33,913 bases of DNA from Acidimicrobiales bacterium (GTDB taxonomy: Bacteria > Actinomycetota > Acidimicrobiia > Acidimicrobiales > VFJN01), in NCBI GenBank assembly GCA_030681555.1, contig JAUXRW010000084.1:1-33913 (forward strand), given 5' to 3'. The notes below the pieces were generated by a model, which was given only the letters and a program-made list of their open reading frames with translations, was not told the DNA's origin and made no database searches. A program made the translations under genes and the position numbers. Shown piece by piece: positions 16,255-23,798 of this stretch (its first letter is position 1; every line of letters starts with the position of its first letter).

Positions 16255-17730
16255 CTACCGGGCTCGAACCTGCTGGTGGCGGGCCCGCTCCCACAGGTGC
16301 TCCAGCGCAGTGACCGCCCGGTTGGCCGACGGGTAGCAGAGGCGCCCGCTGGCCCGCACCGCGGCCGGCCCGGCGTTGCCGGGGTGGGTGACCGCGAGCT
16401 CGGTGGCGGTGAGGACCGGCTTGTCGTACCGCACCGACGCCTCGGCGGCTGCGTGCGCGAACCGCGCGTCCTGCCGCTCGTGATAGTCGACGATCCGCTC
16501 GAGGCCGTGGTCCGGGTAGAAGCGTCCGCCGCGCATCAGCTGGGCCTGGTTCGACTGGATGCCGAGACCCAGGTACACCACCGCGTCTACTCCGGGGTGC
16601 CCGACGATGAGGTCGAGCACGTCGGGGATGGTGTCGCGCGTCTCCGCGCCGGCGAGGTCGACCGGGTTGTTCCGGCTCCAGCGCGGCGGGAGCTTGCCGT
16701 CGAGGGCGGCCCGCAGATCGTCCGGGAGCTGGATGAGGTCGAGCGCCGTGCGGCTCAGCGCGTCCGCGGTCACCACGCCCCACCCTCCGGCAGTGGTCAG
16801 GACCACGACTCGATTGCCCTTCGGCAGCGGCTGCGTCGCGAACGTCGCGGCCGCCTCGTAGGCCGCCTCGATGGTGGCCGCCCGGGTGATCCCGGCCTGG
16901 CGGCACATGCCGTCGAACACCCGGTCGTCGCTGGCCAGCGAGCCCGTGTGGCTGGCGGCCGCCCGCTGGCCCCCGTCGGTGGCGCCACCCTTCACCAGCA
17001 CGAGGGGCATGCGACGGGCCACCGAGAGGGCCCGTTCGAAGAAGGCCCGTCCGTCCTGCACGCCCTCGACGTACGCGAGGGCTACATCGGTGGCGTCGTC
17101 GTCCGCGTAGAAGTCGAGGAAGTCGGGGATCGTGACCGCCGCGGCGTTGCCGGCGCTCACGGCACGGCTGACACCGACACCTGTGTGCACGGCGTAGTTG
17201 AGGAACGACGAGATGAAGTTGCCGGACTGGCTGGCGATGCCGATACGCCCGGACGGCGGGTACGGGGCCACGATCTGGGCGCACAGGTGGGCCGGGGTGG
17301 AGACCACGCCCTGCCCGTTCGGGCCGGCCACCAGCATCCCCAGTTCCTCGGCCAAAGCGACGAGCTCGGCCTGCATGGCCTGACCCTCCACGCCGGCCTC
17401 GCCGTACCCGGCGGACGCGATGAACGCCGCCCGGATCCCCTTCTTCGCGCAGGCACGGAGGAGGTCGGGGTTGGCGGCGGCGGGCGTGCACACGAACACC
17501 AGGTCGATGGCGTCGTCAGGCAAAGCGTCGATGTCGCTCACGACGGGCGTGCCGAGCACCTCGCCGGCCTCGCGGCTCGTGCCGAAGACCGTCCCCTCGT
17601 ACCCCGACGCCAGGATGTTGTGGAGGCTGACGAAGCCGAACTTGCCCGGGTGGGTGGACACGCCCGCCACCAGGACCCCGCGAGGCTCGAACAGGGCCCG
17701 GAAGTGCGCCGGCGTGAGGTGGGTGCTCAC
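16255..17730 (-). CDS. NDP-forming acyl-CoA synthetase, alpha subunit
   Basis: Enzymes of this class interconvert acyl-CoA plus NDP and phosphate with acid plus CoA and NTP. The 491-residue subunit has an N-terminal CoA-binding Rossmann domain (RGVLVAGVSTHPGKFG...), then two succinyl-CoA-ligase-like domains (RIGIASQSGNFISSFLNYA; VLTTAGGWGVVTADAL). The phospho-carrier histidine is H261 in AASHTGSLAS, matching the SHTG motif of the family. The ATP-grasp subunit is encoded separately just upstream with a GTGA overlap, so the enzyme is split as alpha plus beta. The acyl substrate is not predictable from sequence. The upstream TetR gene suggests induction by an acyl-CoA-like ligand. Confidence 0.88.
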   Translation of the reverse strand: MSTHLTPAHFRALFEPRGVLVAGVSTHPGKFGFVSLHNILASGYEGTVFGTSREAGEVLGTPVVSDIDALPDDAIDLVFVCTPAAANPDLLRACAKKGIRAAFIASAGYGEAGVEGQAMQAELVALAEELGMLVAGPNGQGVVSTPAHLCAQIVAPYPPSGRIGIASQSGNFISSFLNYAVHTGVGVSRAVSAGNAAAVTIPDFLDFYADDDATDVALAYVEGVQDGRAFFERALSVARRMPLVLVKGGATDGGQRAAASHTGSLASDDRVFDGMCRQAGITRAATIEAAYEAAATFATQPLPKGNRVVVLTTAGGWGVVTADALSRTALDLIQLPDDLRAALDGKLPPRWSRNNPVDLAGAETRDTIPDVLDLIVGHPGVDAVVYLGLGIQSNQAQLMRGGRFYPDHGLERIVDYHERQDARFAHAAAEASVRYDKPVLTATELAVTHPGNAGPAAVRASGRLCYPSANRAVTALEHLWERARHQQVRAR

Positions 17731-18371
17731 GACGCCAGCTCCACGAGCGCGTCGACCGCTACCGGCCGGCCGTCGACGACGATCAGCGGGTTGAGGTCGG
17801 CGCCGACGATCCGCTCGTCGGCCTCGGCGGCCCGGGACAGCCCGACGAGCAGTTCGACCAGGGCGGTGCGGTCGACCGCCGGCTCACCGCGGAAGTCCGC
17901 GAACAGCCGCTGCGTGGCGAGCTCGGCGATCATCTCCTCCCCGTCGACCGGCTCGATGGGGACGAGGCGAAAGGCGACGTCCGCCACGGCCTCGGCCAGG
18001 ATCCCACCGACGCCGAGCATCACGGTCATCCCGAACTGCGGGTCGTGGTGGAGCCCGGCGATCAGCTCGCGGTTGCCGCGGAGCATCGGGGCCACGAGCA
18101 GGTGGACCTCCCCGTCCTCAGGGCGGGCAGCGGCCAGGAGCTCTTCGGCGGCGGCAGCCACGGCGGCATCGTCGCCCAAGGCGAGGCGCACCAGGCCCCG
18201 CTCGGTCTTGTGGGCGATGGCCGCGCCGCCCAGCTTGAGGACCACCGGATGCCCGATCTCGGCGGCCGCGCCGACGGCCCCCTGCCCGTCATGGGCCTGG
18301 CGCTCGTCGGGGAAGGCCACCCCGTGCGCGGCCAGGAGCGCCTTCGAATCCGCCTCGGAGAGTGTGGGCAC
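17727..18371 (-). CDS. NDP-forming acyl-CoA synthetase, beta (ATP-grasp) subunit
   Basis: This is a 214-residue ATP-grasp domain (GTG at 18371, VPTLSEADSKALLAAHGV...). Conserved elements include the lysine strand HPVVLKLGGAAIAHKTERGLV, the acidic QFGMTVMLGVGGILAEAVADVAFRL segment, and the C-terminal GADLNPLIVVDGRPVAVDALV that coordinates the Mg-nucleotide. These are the standard marks of the ACS/ACD beta subunit (ATP-grasp type 5). It lies 10 nt after the TetR stop and overlaps the alpha gene by GTGA, so the three genes form one transcriptional unit. The frame extends upstream of 18371, but that part overlaps the TetR gene and has no family similarity. Confidence 0.88.
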   Translation of the reverse strand: MPTLSEADSKALLAAHGVAFPDERQAHDGQGAVGAAAEIGHPVVLKLGGAAIAHKTERGLVRLALGDDAAVAAAAEELLAAARPEDGEVHLLVAPMLRGNRELIAGLHHDPQFGMTVMLGVGGILAEAVADVAFRLVPIEPVDGEEMIAELATQRLFADFRGEPAVDRTALVELLVGLSRAAEADERIVGADLNPLIVVDGRPVAVDALVELAS

Positions 18372-18381
18372 GGCGGCGAGA

Positions 18382-18996
18382 CTACGGCTCGAGGGTGGCG
18401 CGGAAGAACTCCCGGATGTGCTCCCGGCGAGCGCGCAGCGACGCCTCATCCAGCGGATCCCGGCCGAGCACGCCCTGGAGGAACGGGACGTCCGAAAAGT
18501 ACCCGAGGATGGCCCCGAGGCCGGTGAGGATGAGCTGCTCGGGGTCGTGCTTGCGGAAGTGCCCCTCCCCCATCTCCCGCTGGAAGAACTCGACGGCCCG
18601 GTCGAACAGCGGCTTCAGCACGGCCCCCAGGTCGAAGCCGAGGTGGCCGTGACCGTCGAGCGCCTCGCGCCGCATGATCCGCACGAACTCGGGGTTGGCG
18701 CTGAACCAGTCGAACGCTGTGTCGAGGACGAACTCCATCTTCTCCCAGCCCGCCTGGGCCGGATCGTCCCCGGCGACCTCGATGCGGGTGATCCAGTCGG
18801 ACAGCGAGGTCTCGAACACCTCCCGGTAGATGGCCTCCTTCGAGGCGAAGTGGTGCAGGAGGCTGGGCTTGCGGATGCCGACGCCGGCGGCGATGTCGTT
18901 CAGGGACGTGCCGTCGAACCCGTGCTCCGCGAAGCAGTGCCGGGCCTCCACCAGGATCGCCTCCCTCGTCGTGAGGGCTGGATCATGGTCGGCCAC
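18382..18996 (-). CDS. TetR/AcrR family transcriptional regulator
   Basis: This 204-residue repressor-type protein uses the GTG at 18996, 7 nt after a TACCCT box. The N-terminal helix-turn-helix is clear: [52 protein letters not shown]. The C-terminal ligand domain (about residues 70-200) contains [12 protein letters not shown], as often seen in regulators of fatty-acid or acyl-CoA metabolism. It is the first gene of the unit with the split acyl-CoA synthetase and diverges from transketolase across 80 bp. A 17-bp GC-rich inverted repeat (19011-19027) in the shared region is a candidate operator. A start at 19038 would overlap this regulatory region and is less likely. Confidence 0.9.
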   Translation of the reverse strand: MADHDPALTTREAILVEARHCFAEHGFDGTSLNDIAAGVGIRKPSLLHHFASKEAIYREVFETSLSDWITRIEVAGDDPAQAGWEKMEFVLDTAFDWFSANPEFVRIMRREALDGHGHLGFDLGAVLKPLFDRAVEFFQREMGEGHFRKHDPEQLILTGLGAILGYFSDVPFLQGVLGRDPLDEASLRARREHIREFFRATLEP

Positions 18997-19003
18997 CTTG
19001 GGG

Positions 19004-19009
19004 AGGGTA
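19004..19009 (-). promoter_or_regulatory. -10 box TACCCT for the TetR operon
   Basis: TACCCT reads on the minus strand, 7 nt before the preferred TetR GTG, consistent with leaderless or nearly leaderless transcription. It faces the tkt promoter 55 bp away. Confidence 0.45.
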
Positions 19010-19010
19010 C

Positions 19011-19027
19011 CCGGCCCTGACGGCCGG
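19011..19027. promoter_or_regulatory. Candidate TetR operator (17-bp inverted repeat)
   Basis: ccggcc-ctgac-ggccgg is a perfect 6-bp-arm palindrome with a 5-nt centre. It lies in the -10/-35 spacer of the predicted TetR promoter. TetR proteins often bind such palindromes in divergent regions. GC-rich palindromes arise easily by chance in this genome, so this is a weak call. Confidence 0.3.
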
Positions 19028-19064
19028 CTGACCTCCACCCGGCCGACGGCGCCTGGCGCTCTTG

Positions 19065-19070
19065 TAGGGT
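19065..19070 (+). promoter_or_regulatory. -10 box TAGGGT for leaderless tkt
   Basis: TAGGGT ends exactly 6 nt before the tkt GTG (ggccgc between), the same spacing as at pafA, fbiC and the DUF3151 gene. There is no Shine-Dalgarno sequence before the GTG, which supports a leaderless transcript. Confidence 0.6.
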
Positions 19071-19076
19071 GGCCGC

Positions 19077-21047
19077 GTGACCCCCCTGGAGCTCGAGCAG
19101 CGCGGCGTCAGCGTCATCCGGGGCCTGGCGATGGATGCCCCGCACGCCGCCCGGTCGGGCCACCAGGGCACCGCGATGGCGCTGGCGCCGCTGGCCCACG
19201 TGCTGTGGACGCGGATCATGCGCTACGACGCCACCGACCCGGAGTGGCCCGACCGTGACCGCTTCGTCCTCTCGGCGGGGCACGCCTCCATCCTCCTGTA
19301 CTCGATGCTCCACCTGACCGGGTTCGGCCTCACGCTCGACGATCTGAAGGACTTCCGGCAGTGGGCGAGCCGCACGCCGGGCCACCCCGAGCGGGGGCAC
19401 ACCACCGGTGTCGAGGTCACCACCGGCCCGCTCGGCCAGGGCATCGGCAACGCCGTGGGGATGGCCATCGCCGAGCGCTCGATGCGGGCGCGGTTCGGCG
19501 CCGACGTCGTCGACCACCGCACCTTCTGCATCGTCGGCGACGGCGACCTCTCCGAGGGCCTTTCGCACGAGGCCGCGTCCCTCGCCGGCCACCTCGGCCT
19601 CGGCCACCTCGTGTGCGTCTACGACGACAACCACATCTCGATCGACGGCCCCACCGAGCTGGCCCTCACCGACGACGCCGCCCGACGGTTCGAGGCCTAC
19701 GGCTGGCACGTCGAGGTCCTCGGCGAGGTGGCGGACGACCTCGATGCGCTGGAGGCCGGGCTGCGCCGCGCCGTCGACGTCGACGATCGCCCCTCGCTGC
19801 TGATCCTGCGCAGTCACATCGCCGCCCCCTCCCCGACCAAGACCGATGACCACGAAGCCCATGGCTACGCGCTGAAGGACGACGACATCCGGGCGACGAA
19901 GGAGGTGCTGGGCCTTCCCGTCGACGAGTCGTTCTACGTCCCCGACGACGTGCTGGAGCTCTATCGCACCGCCGGCGCTCGCGGCGCCGACGAGCGCGAG
20001 GCGTGGGCCAAGCGCTACGAGGCGTACGAGGGCGATCGGGTCGGCCTGGCGGCGTGCCTCGGCGTCGAGGGGCTCGACGGCTGGCGGGCCTGCCTCCCCA
20101 GCTGGGAGCCCGGCGAGGCCGTCGCCACCCGGAAGGCCAGCGGCGCGTGCCTCCAGGCGCTCGCCGAGGTCGTGCCGGCGCTCGTCGCCGGCGGCGCCGA
20201 CCTCACGGGCAACACCGGCACGGCGCTCACGGGCTTCGGCACGCAGTCGCGCGACGAGCCCGGTGGGCGCCAGATCTACTTCGGAATCCGCGAGCACGCG
20301 ATGGCCGCGGCGATGACCGGCATGGCGCTGCACGGCGGGGTCCTGCCGGTGGGCGGCACGTTCCTGGTCTTCAGCGACTATTGCCGGCCGTCGATCCGCC
20401 TGGCCGCGCTCTCCCGCGCCAAGGTCATCTACTCCTTCTCCCACGACTCGGTGGGCGTGGGCGAGGACGGTCCGACCCATCAGCCCATCGAGCACGTCGC
20501 GTCGCTCCGCACCATCCCCGGCCTCCGCGTGATCCGTCCCGCCGACGCCAACGAGACGGCGCTGGCCTGGCAGGTTGCAGTGGAGCTCGAGGGACCGACC
20601 GCACTGATCTTGTCCCGCCAGGACGTCCCCGTCCTCGCCGGCACCGCCGACGGCCTCGTAGCCCGGGGGGGCTACGCCGTCGTCCCTGAGCTCGAGCCCG
20701 ACGTGGTCCTCGTCGGCACCGGAAGCGAGGTCGCGGTGTGCGTGTCCGCCGCCCAGCTGCTCACCGCCGAAGGCCTCCGCGTGCAGGTCAGCTCCCTGCC
20801 GTGCTGGGAGCTGTTCGCAGCCCAGGCCGAGGAGTACCAGGACGAGGTTCTGCCGCCTGAGGTGCCCACACTGGCCGTCGAGGCCGGTGCGTCATTCGGC
20901 TGGGACCGCTGGGCCGACGACACCGTCGCCATCGACCAGTTCGGCGCGTCCGCCCCGGGCGAGCAGGTCCTGGCCGAGCTGGGCTACACCCCAGAGAACG
21001 TGGCGGCGCGGGCCCGCCAGCTGCTCGACGAGCTGGAGGTCGGATGA
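19077..21047 (+). CDS. tkt: Transketolase
   Basis: Transketolase moves two-carbon units between sugar phosphates in the non-oxidative pentose phosphate pathway. The 656-residue protein has [21 protein letters not shown] (substrate His region), [19 protein letters not shown], and [17 protein letters not shown]. The thiamine diphosphate/Mg motif runs from GDGDLSEG (154-161) to N185 ([10 protein letters not shown]). The pyrimidine domain has [21 protein letters not shown] and [19 protein letters not shown], and the C-terminal domain has [13 protein letters not shown]. All expected blocks are intact. The GTG start lies 6 nt after a TAGGGT box, and the stop overlaps transaldolase as ATGA. Confidence 0.97.
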   Translation: MTPLELEQRGVSVIRGLAMDAPHAARSGHQGTAMALAPLAHVLWTRIMRYDATDPEWPDRDRFVLSAGHASILLYSMLHLTGFGLTLDDLKDFRQWASRTPGHPERGHTTGVEVTTGPLGQGIGNAVGMAIAERSMRARFGADVVDHRTFCIVGDGDLSEGLSHEAASLAGHLGLGHLVCVYDDNHISIDGPTELALTDDAARRFEAYGWHVEVLGEVADDLDALEAGLRRAVDVDDRPSLLILRSHIAAPSPTKTDDHEAHGYALKDDDIRATKEVLGLPVDESFYVPDDVLELYRTAGARGADEREAWAKRYEAYEGDRVGLAACLGVEGLDGWRACLPSWEPGEAVATRKASGACLQALAEVVPALVAGGADLTGNTGTALTGFGTQSRDEPGGRQIYFGIREHAMAAAMTGMALHGGVLPVGGTFLVFSDYCRPSIRLAALSRAKVIYSFSHDSVGVGEDGPTHQPIEHVASLRTIPGLRVIRPADANETALAWQVAVELEGPTALILSRQDVPVLAGTADGLVARGGYAVVPELEPDVVLVGTGSEVAVCVSAAQLLTAEGLRVQVSSLPCWELFAAQAEEYQDEVLPPEVPTLAVEAGASFGWDRWADDTVAIDQFGASAPGEQVLAELGYTPENVAARARQLLDELEVG

Positions 21048-22150
21048 CCGCACCCAACCGTCTGAACGACCTTTGCGAGCTCGGGCAGAGCCCGTGGCTC
21101 GACAACCTGCGCCGCGGCTGGCTCACCGACGGCGAGCTCGCCCGGTGGGTCGACCGCGGCATCCGCGGTCTCACGTCCAACCCGTCGATCTTCCAGAAGG
21201 CCATCAGCTCGGGCACCGACTACGACGAGCAGTTCGGCGACCTGGTGGGCGGCGGCACCGATGTCACCGAGGCGTACTGGCGGCTGGTCACCGACGACAT
21301 CGAGGGGGCCCTCCGCCTGCTGCGGCCGGTCTACGACAGCAGCGACGGCCTCGACGGCTTCGTGTCGGTCGAGGTGGCTCCCGAGCTGGCCAGGGACTCC
21401 GCCGGCACCGAGGCCGCGGCCCGCGCCCTGCACGAGGGCATCGCCGAGCCCAACCTCTACGTCAAGATCCCCGGCACCGCCGAGGGCCTCGATCCGATCC
21501 GCACGATGATCAGCGAGGGGCGGAGCATCAACGTGACGCTGATCTTCGGCCTCGATCGCTACGCCGAGGTGATGGAGGCATACGTGGCCGGGCTCGAGGC
21601 AGCCGAGGGCGACCTGTCCCGGATCTCGAGCGTGGCCAGCTTCTTCGTGTCGCGCGTCGACACGGAGGTGGATCGGCGGCTCGACGCCATCGGCACCGAT
21701 GAGGCGCGGGCCCTGCGCGGGCGGGCCGCCGTGGCGCAGGCCCAGGTCGCGTACCAGCAGTTCCTCGACACGTTCAGCGGCTCCCGCTGGGAGGCCCTCG
21801 CCGCTCGCGGGGCGCGCGTGCAGCGGCCGCTCTGGGCGTCGACGTCAACCAAGGACCCGTCGTACCCCGACACCACCTACGTCGACCTGCTGATCGGGCC
21901 CAACACCATCAACACCATGCCGGAGGAGACGATCGAGGCCTTCCTGGACCACGGCACGGCGGCTCGCACCGTCGATGCAGATCCGGCCGTGGCGCGCCAG
22001 GTGCTCGACGACCTGGCCGAGGTCGGCGTCGACCTTGACGACGTGGGCAAGGTGCTCGAGGAGCAGGGGGTGGCCTCGTTCTCCAAGGCGTTCGACGAGC
22101 TCATCGGCGCGTTGACCACCAAAGCCGACGAGCTCGGCACGAGGCGATAG
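21044..22150 (+). CDS. tal: Transaldolase
   Basis: Transaldolase transfers a dihydroxyacetone unit between sugar phosphates. The 368-residue protein is of the actinobacterial long type. It has LTSNPSIFQKAI (residues 43-54), VSVEVAPELARD, and the Schiff-base lysine K141 in YVKIPGTAEGLDPI. NVTLIFGLDRYAEVMEAYVAGLE, SVASFFVSRVDTEVDRRLD and LWASTSTKDPSY are also in order. The ATG overlaps the tkt stop by four bases, so the two enzymes are made from one message with coupled translation. 6-phosphogluconolactonase follows 6 nt later. Confidence 0.97.
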   Translation: MTAPNRLNDLCELGQSPWLDNLRRGWLTDGELARWVDRGIRGLTSNPSIFQKAISSGTDYDEQFGDLVGGGTDVTEAYWRLVTDDIEGALRLLRPVYDSSDGLDGFVSVEVAPELARDSAGTEAAARALHEGIAEPNLYVKIPGTAEGLDPIRTMISEGRSINVTLIFGLDRYAEVMEAYVAGLEAAEGDLSRISSVASFFVSRVDTEVDRRLDAIGTDEARALRGRAAVAQAQVAYQQFLDTFSGSRWEALAARGARVQRPLWASTSTKDPSYPDTTYVDLLIGPNTINTMPEETIEAFLDHGTAARTVDADPAVARQVLDDLAEVGVDLDDVGKVLEEQGVASFSKAFDELIGALTTKADELGTRR

Positions 22151-22156
22151 GCCCAC

Positions 22157-22822
22157 GTGCAGGGAGATCTTGTCGTCGTCGACGACGTCCCAGGCGAGTT
22201 CGCCGAGCGCGTGATCGAGGCGTTCCACGCCCGGCCGCACGATGCCTTCTCCTTCGCCGTCTCCGGCGGCCCGACGGCGATGGCGTGCTACCAGCGCCTC
22301 GCCGACGATGCCGGCTCGCAGATCGACTGGTGGAAGGTCGACGTCTACTGGGGCGACGAGCGCTGCGTTCCGCACGACAGCCCGGACTCGAACTACCACC
22401 TCGTGCGGGAGGCCCTGCTCGAGCGCGTCGGAGCCGTGAACGCGAACTACCCGATGTTCTGCAGCGAGGGCCCCGATCCGTACCAGCTGCGCCTCGGTGA
22501 GCTGGGCCGGCTCGACGTGGTGCACCTCGGGCTCGGCACCGACGGCCACGTCGCATCGCTGTTCCCGGGCTCCGACGCCGTCGGCGCGGATCCGGGCCGG
22601 CTCGTCGTGATGAACGAGGACCCCAACGGCGTCAACCCGCATCCGCGCATGACGCTGACGCTCGGGGGGATCGCCCGCGCGCGCCTCGTGCTGGTCACGG
22701 TGAGCGGCGAGGAGAAGCGCGAGGCGCTGGCCCGGGTGCAGGCCGACGACCCGACCTGCCCGGGTTCGCTGGTGCGGGCCGACCGCGTGGTGTGGATCGT
22801 GGATCCGGCCGCTGCCGGCTGA
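22157..22822 (+). CDS. pgl: 6-phosphogluconolactonase
   Basis: This enzyme hydrolyses 6-phosphogluconolactone in the oxidative pentose phosphate pathway. The 221-residue protein has FSFAVSGGPTAMACYQRLA (phosphate binding), WWKVDVYWGDERCVPHDSPDSNY, and LDVVHLGLGTDGHVASLFPGS, the three DevB/SOL signatures. GTG at 22157 is 6 nt after tal. In many actinobacteria zwf and opcA lie between tal and pgl; here they are missing from the cluster. It is about 20-30 residues shorter than many pgl products, but all signature blocks are present. Confidence 0.94.
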   Translation: MQGDLVVVDDVPGEFAERVIEAFHARPHDAFSFAVSGGPTAMACYQRLADDAGSQIDWWKVDVYWGDERCVPHDSPDSNYHLVREALLERVGAVNANYPMFCSEGPDPYQLRLGELGRLDVVHLGLGTDGHVASLFPGSDAVGADPGRLVVMNEDPNGVNPHPRMTLTLGGIARARLVLVTVSGEEKREALARVQADDPTCPGSLVRADRVVWIVDPAAAG

Positions 22823-22834
22823 GCCGACCGCCCG

Positions 22835-23755
22835 TCACCACGAGCGCCGATAGGTGCGGTGCACGGCCTCCGGCGGTGCCGCCGGGTCGGCCGACCACGG
22901 CGCGATCACGGTCCGGTAGCCGGCTGCCGCCGCCGCGTCGAGCAGCGAAGGGACGAGGCGGGCCGGGTCGCCGTCGCACCGCACCACCGTGCAGGTGTCC
23001 CAGTCCGCCGTTCGGGCGCGGCGGGCCAGCCCCCACGCCGAGCGCAGCCCGCTGGTCCGCAGGGCGTCGGCGATGTCGGGCACCGCTGCGATCCCGTCCA
23101 GGACGATGCGCCGGTCGACGTACGGCCCCGCCTGCCCCGGCAACCCGCCCCCACCCCCCGAACTGGTCGAAGTAGTACAGCGTTCCTGCTGTACTTCTTC
23201 GACCAGTTGGGAGGGGTGGACCGGTTCGAGGTGGTGGCGCCACGTGGGGTGGTCGGCGACGGGGTGGAGGCCGGCGGCTTCGAGGCACTGCGCGAGGTGC
23301 GGCGGGTGCCAAGGCCGACCGGTCAGCCCGGCGGCCTCGTACCCCGCCACGAGCAGGCCCGGCTCGTCGTCGGGCTCGAACGACCACGGCCCGGTCATCG
23401 ACGTGCACCCCTGCTCGACGAGCCAGGCCTGGGCTGCGTCGACGAGCGGGGTCACAACCGCCGGCTCGTCGACCGTGGCCCAGAACCCGAACCGCCCCTC
23501 CCCTCCGGGCTCCGCTACGTGGGCGGTGATGCGTCCGGCCGGCCGACCCAGCGAGCGAGCCAGCAGGTACACGGCCTCCCCCGCATCGAAGAACGGGTTG
23601 CGGCGGGCGTCGAGGCGGTAGCGCTCCCAGGCCCGGACCGGGGGCGCCCACCTCGGATCGCCGCCGTAGAGGCTCTGGGGCAGGTCGATGAAGCGCACGA
23701 GGGGCTTCCCCCCCGTCACCTCCTCCACCGACACTTGGCTCGGGCGGACCCCCAT
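22835..23755 (-). CDS. GNAT-like acyltransferase family protein interrupted by a palindrome-derived insert
   Basis: This 306-residue product resembles the large GNAT-like hypothetical proteins whose N-terminal domain reads FIDLPQSLYGGDPRWAPPVR...RRNPFFDAGEAVYLLARSLGRPAGRITAHV. It continues VDAAQAWLVEQGCTSMTGPWSFEPDDEPGLLVAGYEAAG. A second domain (AGPYVDRRIVLDGIAAVPDIADAL to the end) follows. Between the two, residues around SQLVEEVQQERCTTSTSS-GGGGG are encoded by a long inverted repeat (23151-23219) and do not look like family sequence. The frame is kept across the insert, so the protein may still be made. Acyl donor and substrate are unknown. It diverges from fbiC across 43 bp and converges with pgl. 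Confidence 0.7.
   Translation of the reverse strand: MGVRPSQVSVEEVTGGKPLVRFIDLPQSLYGGDPRWAPPVRAWERYRLDARRNPFFDAGEAVYLLARSLGRPAGRITAHVAEPGGEGRFGFWATVDEPAVVTPLVDAAQAWLVEQGCTSMTGPWSFEPDDEPGLLVAGYEAAGLTGRPWHPPHLAQCLEAAGLHPVADHPTWRHHLEPVHPSQLVEEVQQERCTTSTSSGGGGGLPGQAGPYVDRRIVLDGIAAVPDIADALRTSGLRSAWGLARRARTADWDTCTVVRCDGDPARLVPSLLDAAAAAGYRTVIAPWSADPAAPPEAVHRTYRRSW
23151..23219. repeat. Long imperfect palindrome (REP/MITE-like) inside the GNAT-like gene
   Basis: Arms 23161-23181 and 23188-23208 (21 nt each) are complementary with one mismatch around a 6-nt loop (gttcct). A flanking ccacccc/ggggtgg pair extends the stem outward. The element is less GC-rich than its surroundings and encodes similar peptides on both strands. 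The size and symmetry fit a repetitive extragenic palindrome or a small non-autonomous mobile element. It falls in a linker of the host gene and keeps the frame. No direct target duplication is obvious to me. Confidence 0.75.
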
Positions 23756-23786
23756 CGTGACGGCACGCTACGACGCAGCGCGACGG

Positions 23787-23792
23787 TAGGGT
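23787..23792 (+). promoter_or_regulatory. -10 box TAGGGT for leaderless fbiC
   Basis: TAGGGT ends exactly 6 nt before the fbiC ATG (gcccgg between), and no Shine-Dalgarno sequence is present. An oppositely directed TAGCGT at 23765-23770 may serve the GNAT-like gene. If so, the two promoters overlap within 43 bp. Confidence 0.6.
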
Positions 23793-23798
23793 GCCCGG

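Noticed and set aside
23151-23219. Palindrome as an intrinsic terminator for the GNAT-like gene or pgl
   Set aside because: It lies 330 bp inside an open gene, lacks a T-run, and its symmetry is far longer than terminators seen elsewhere here.
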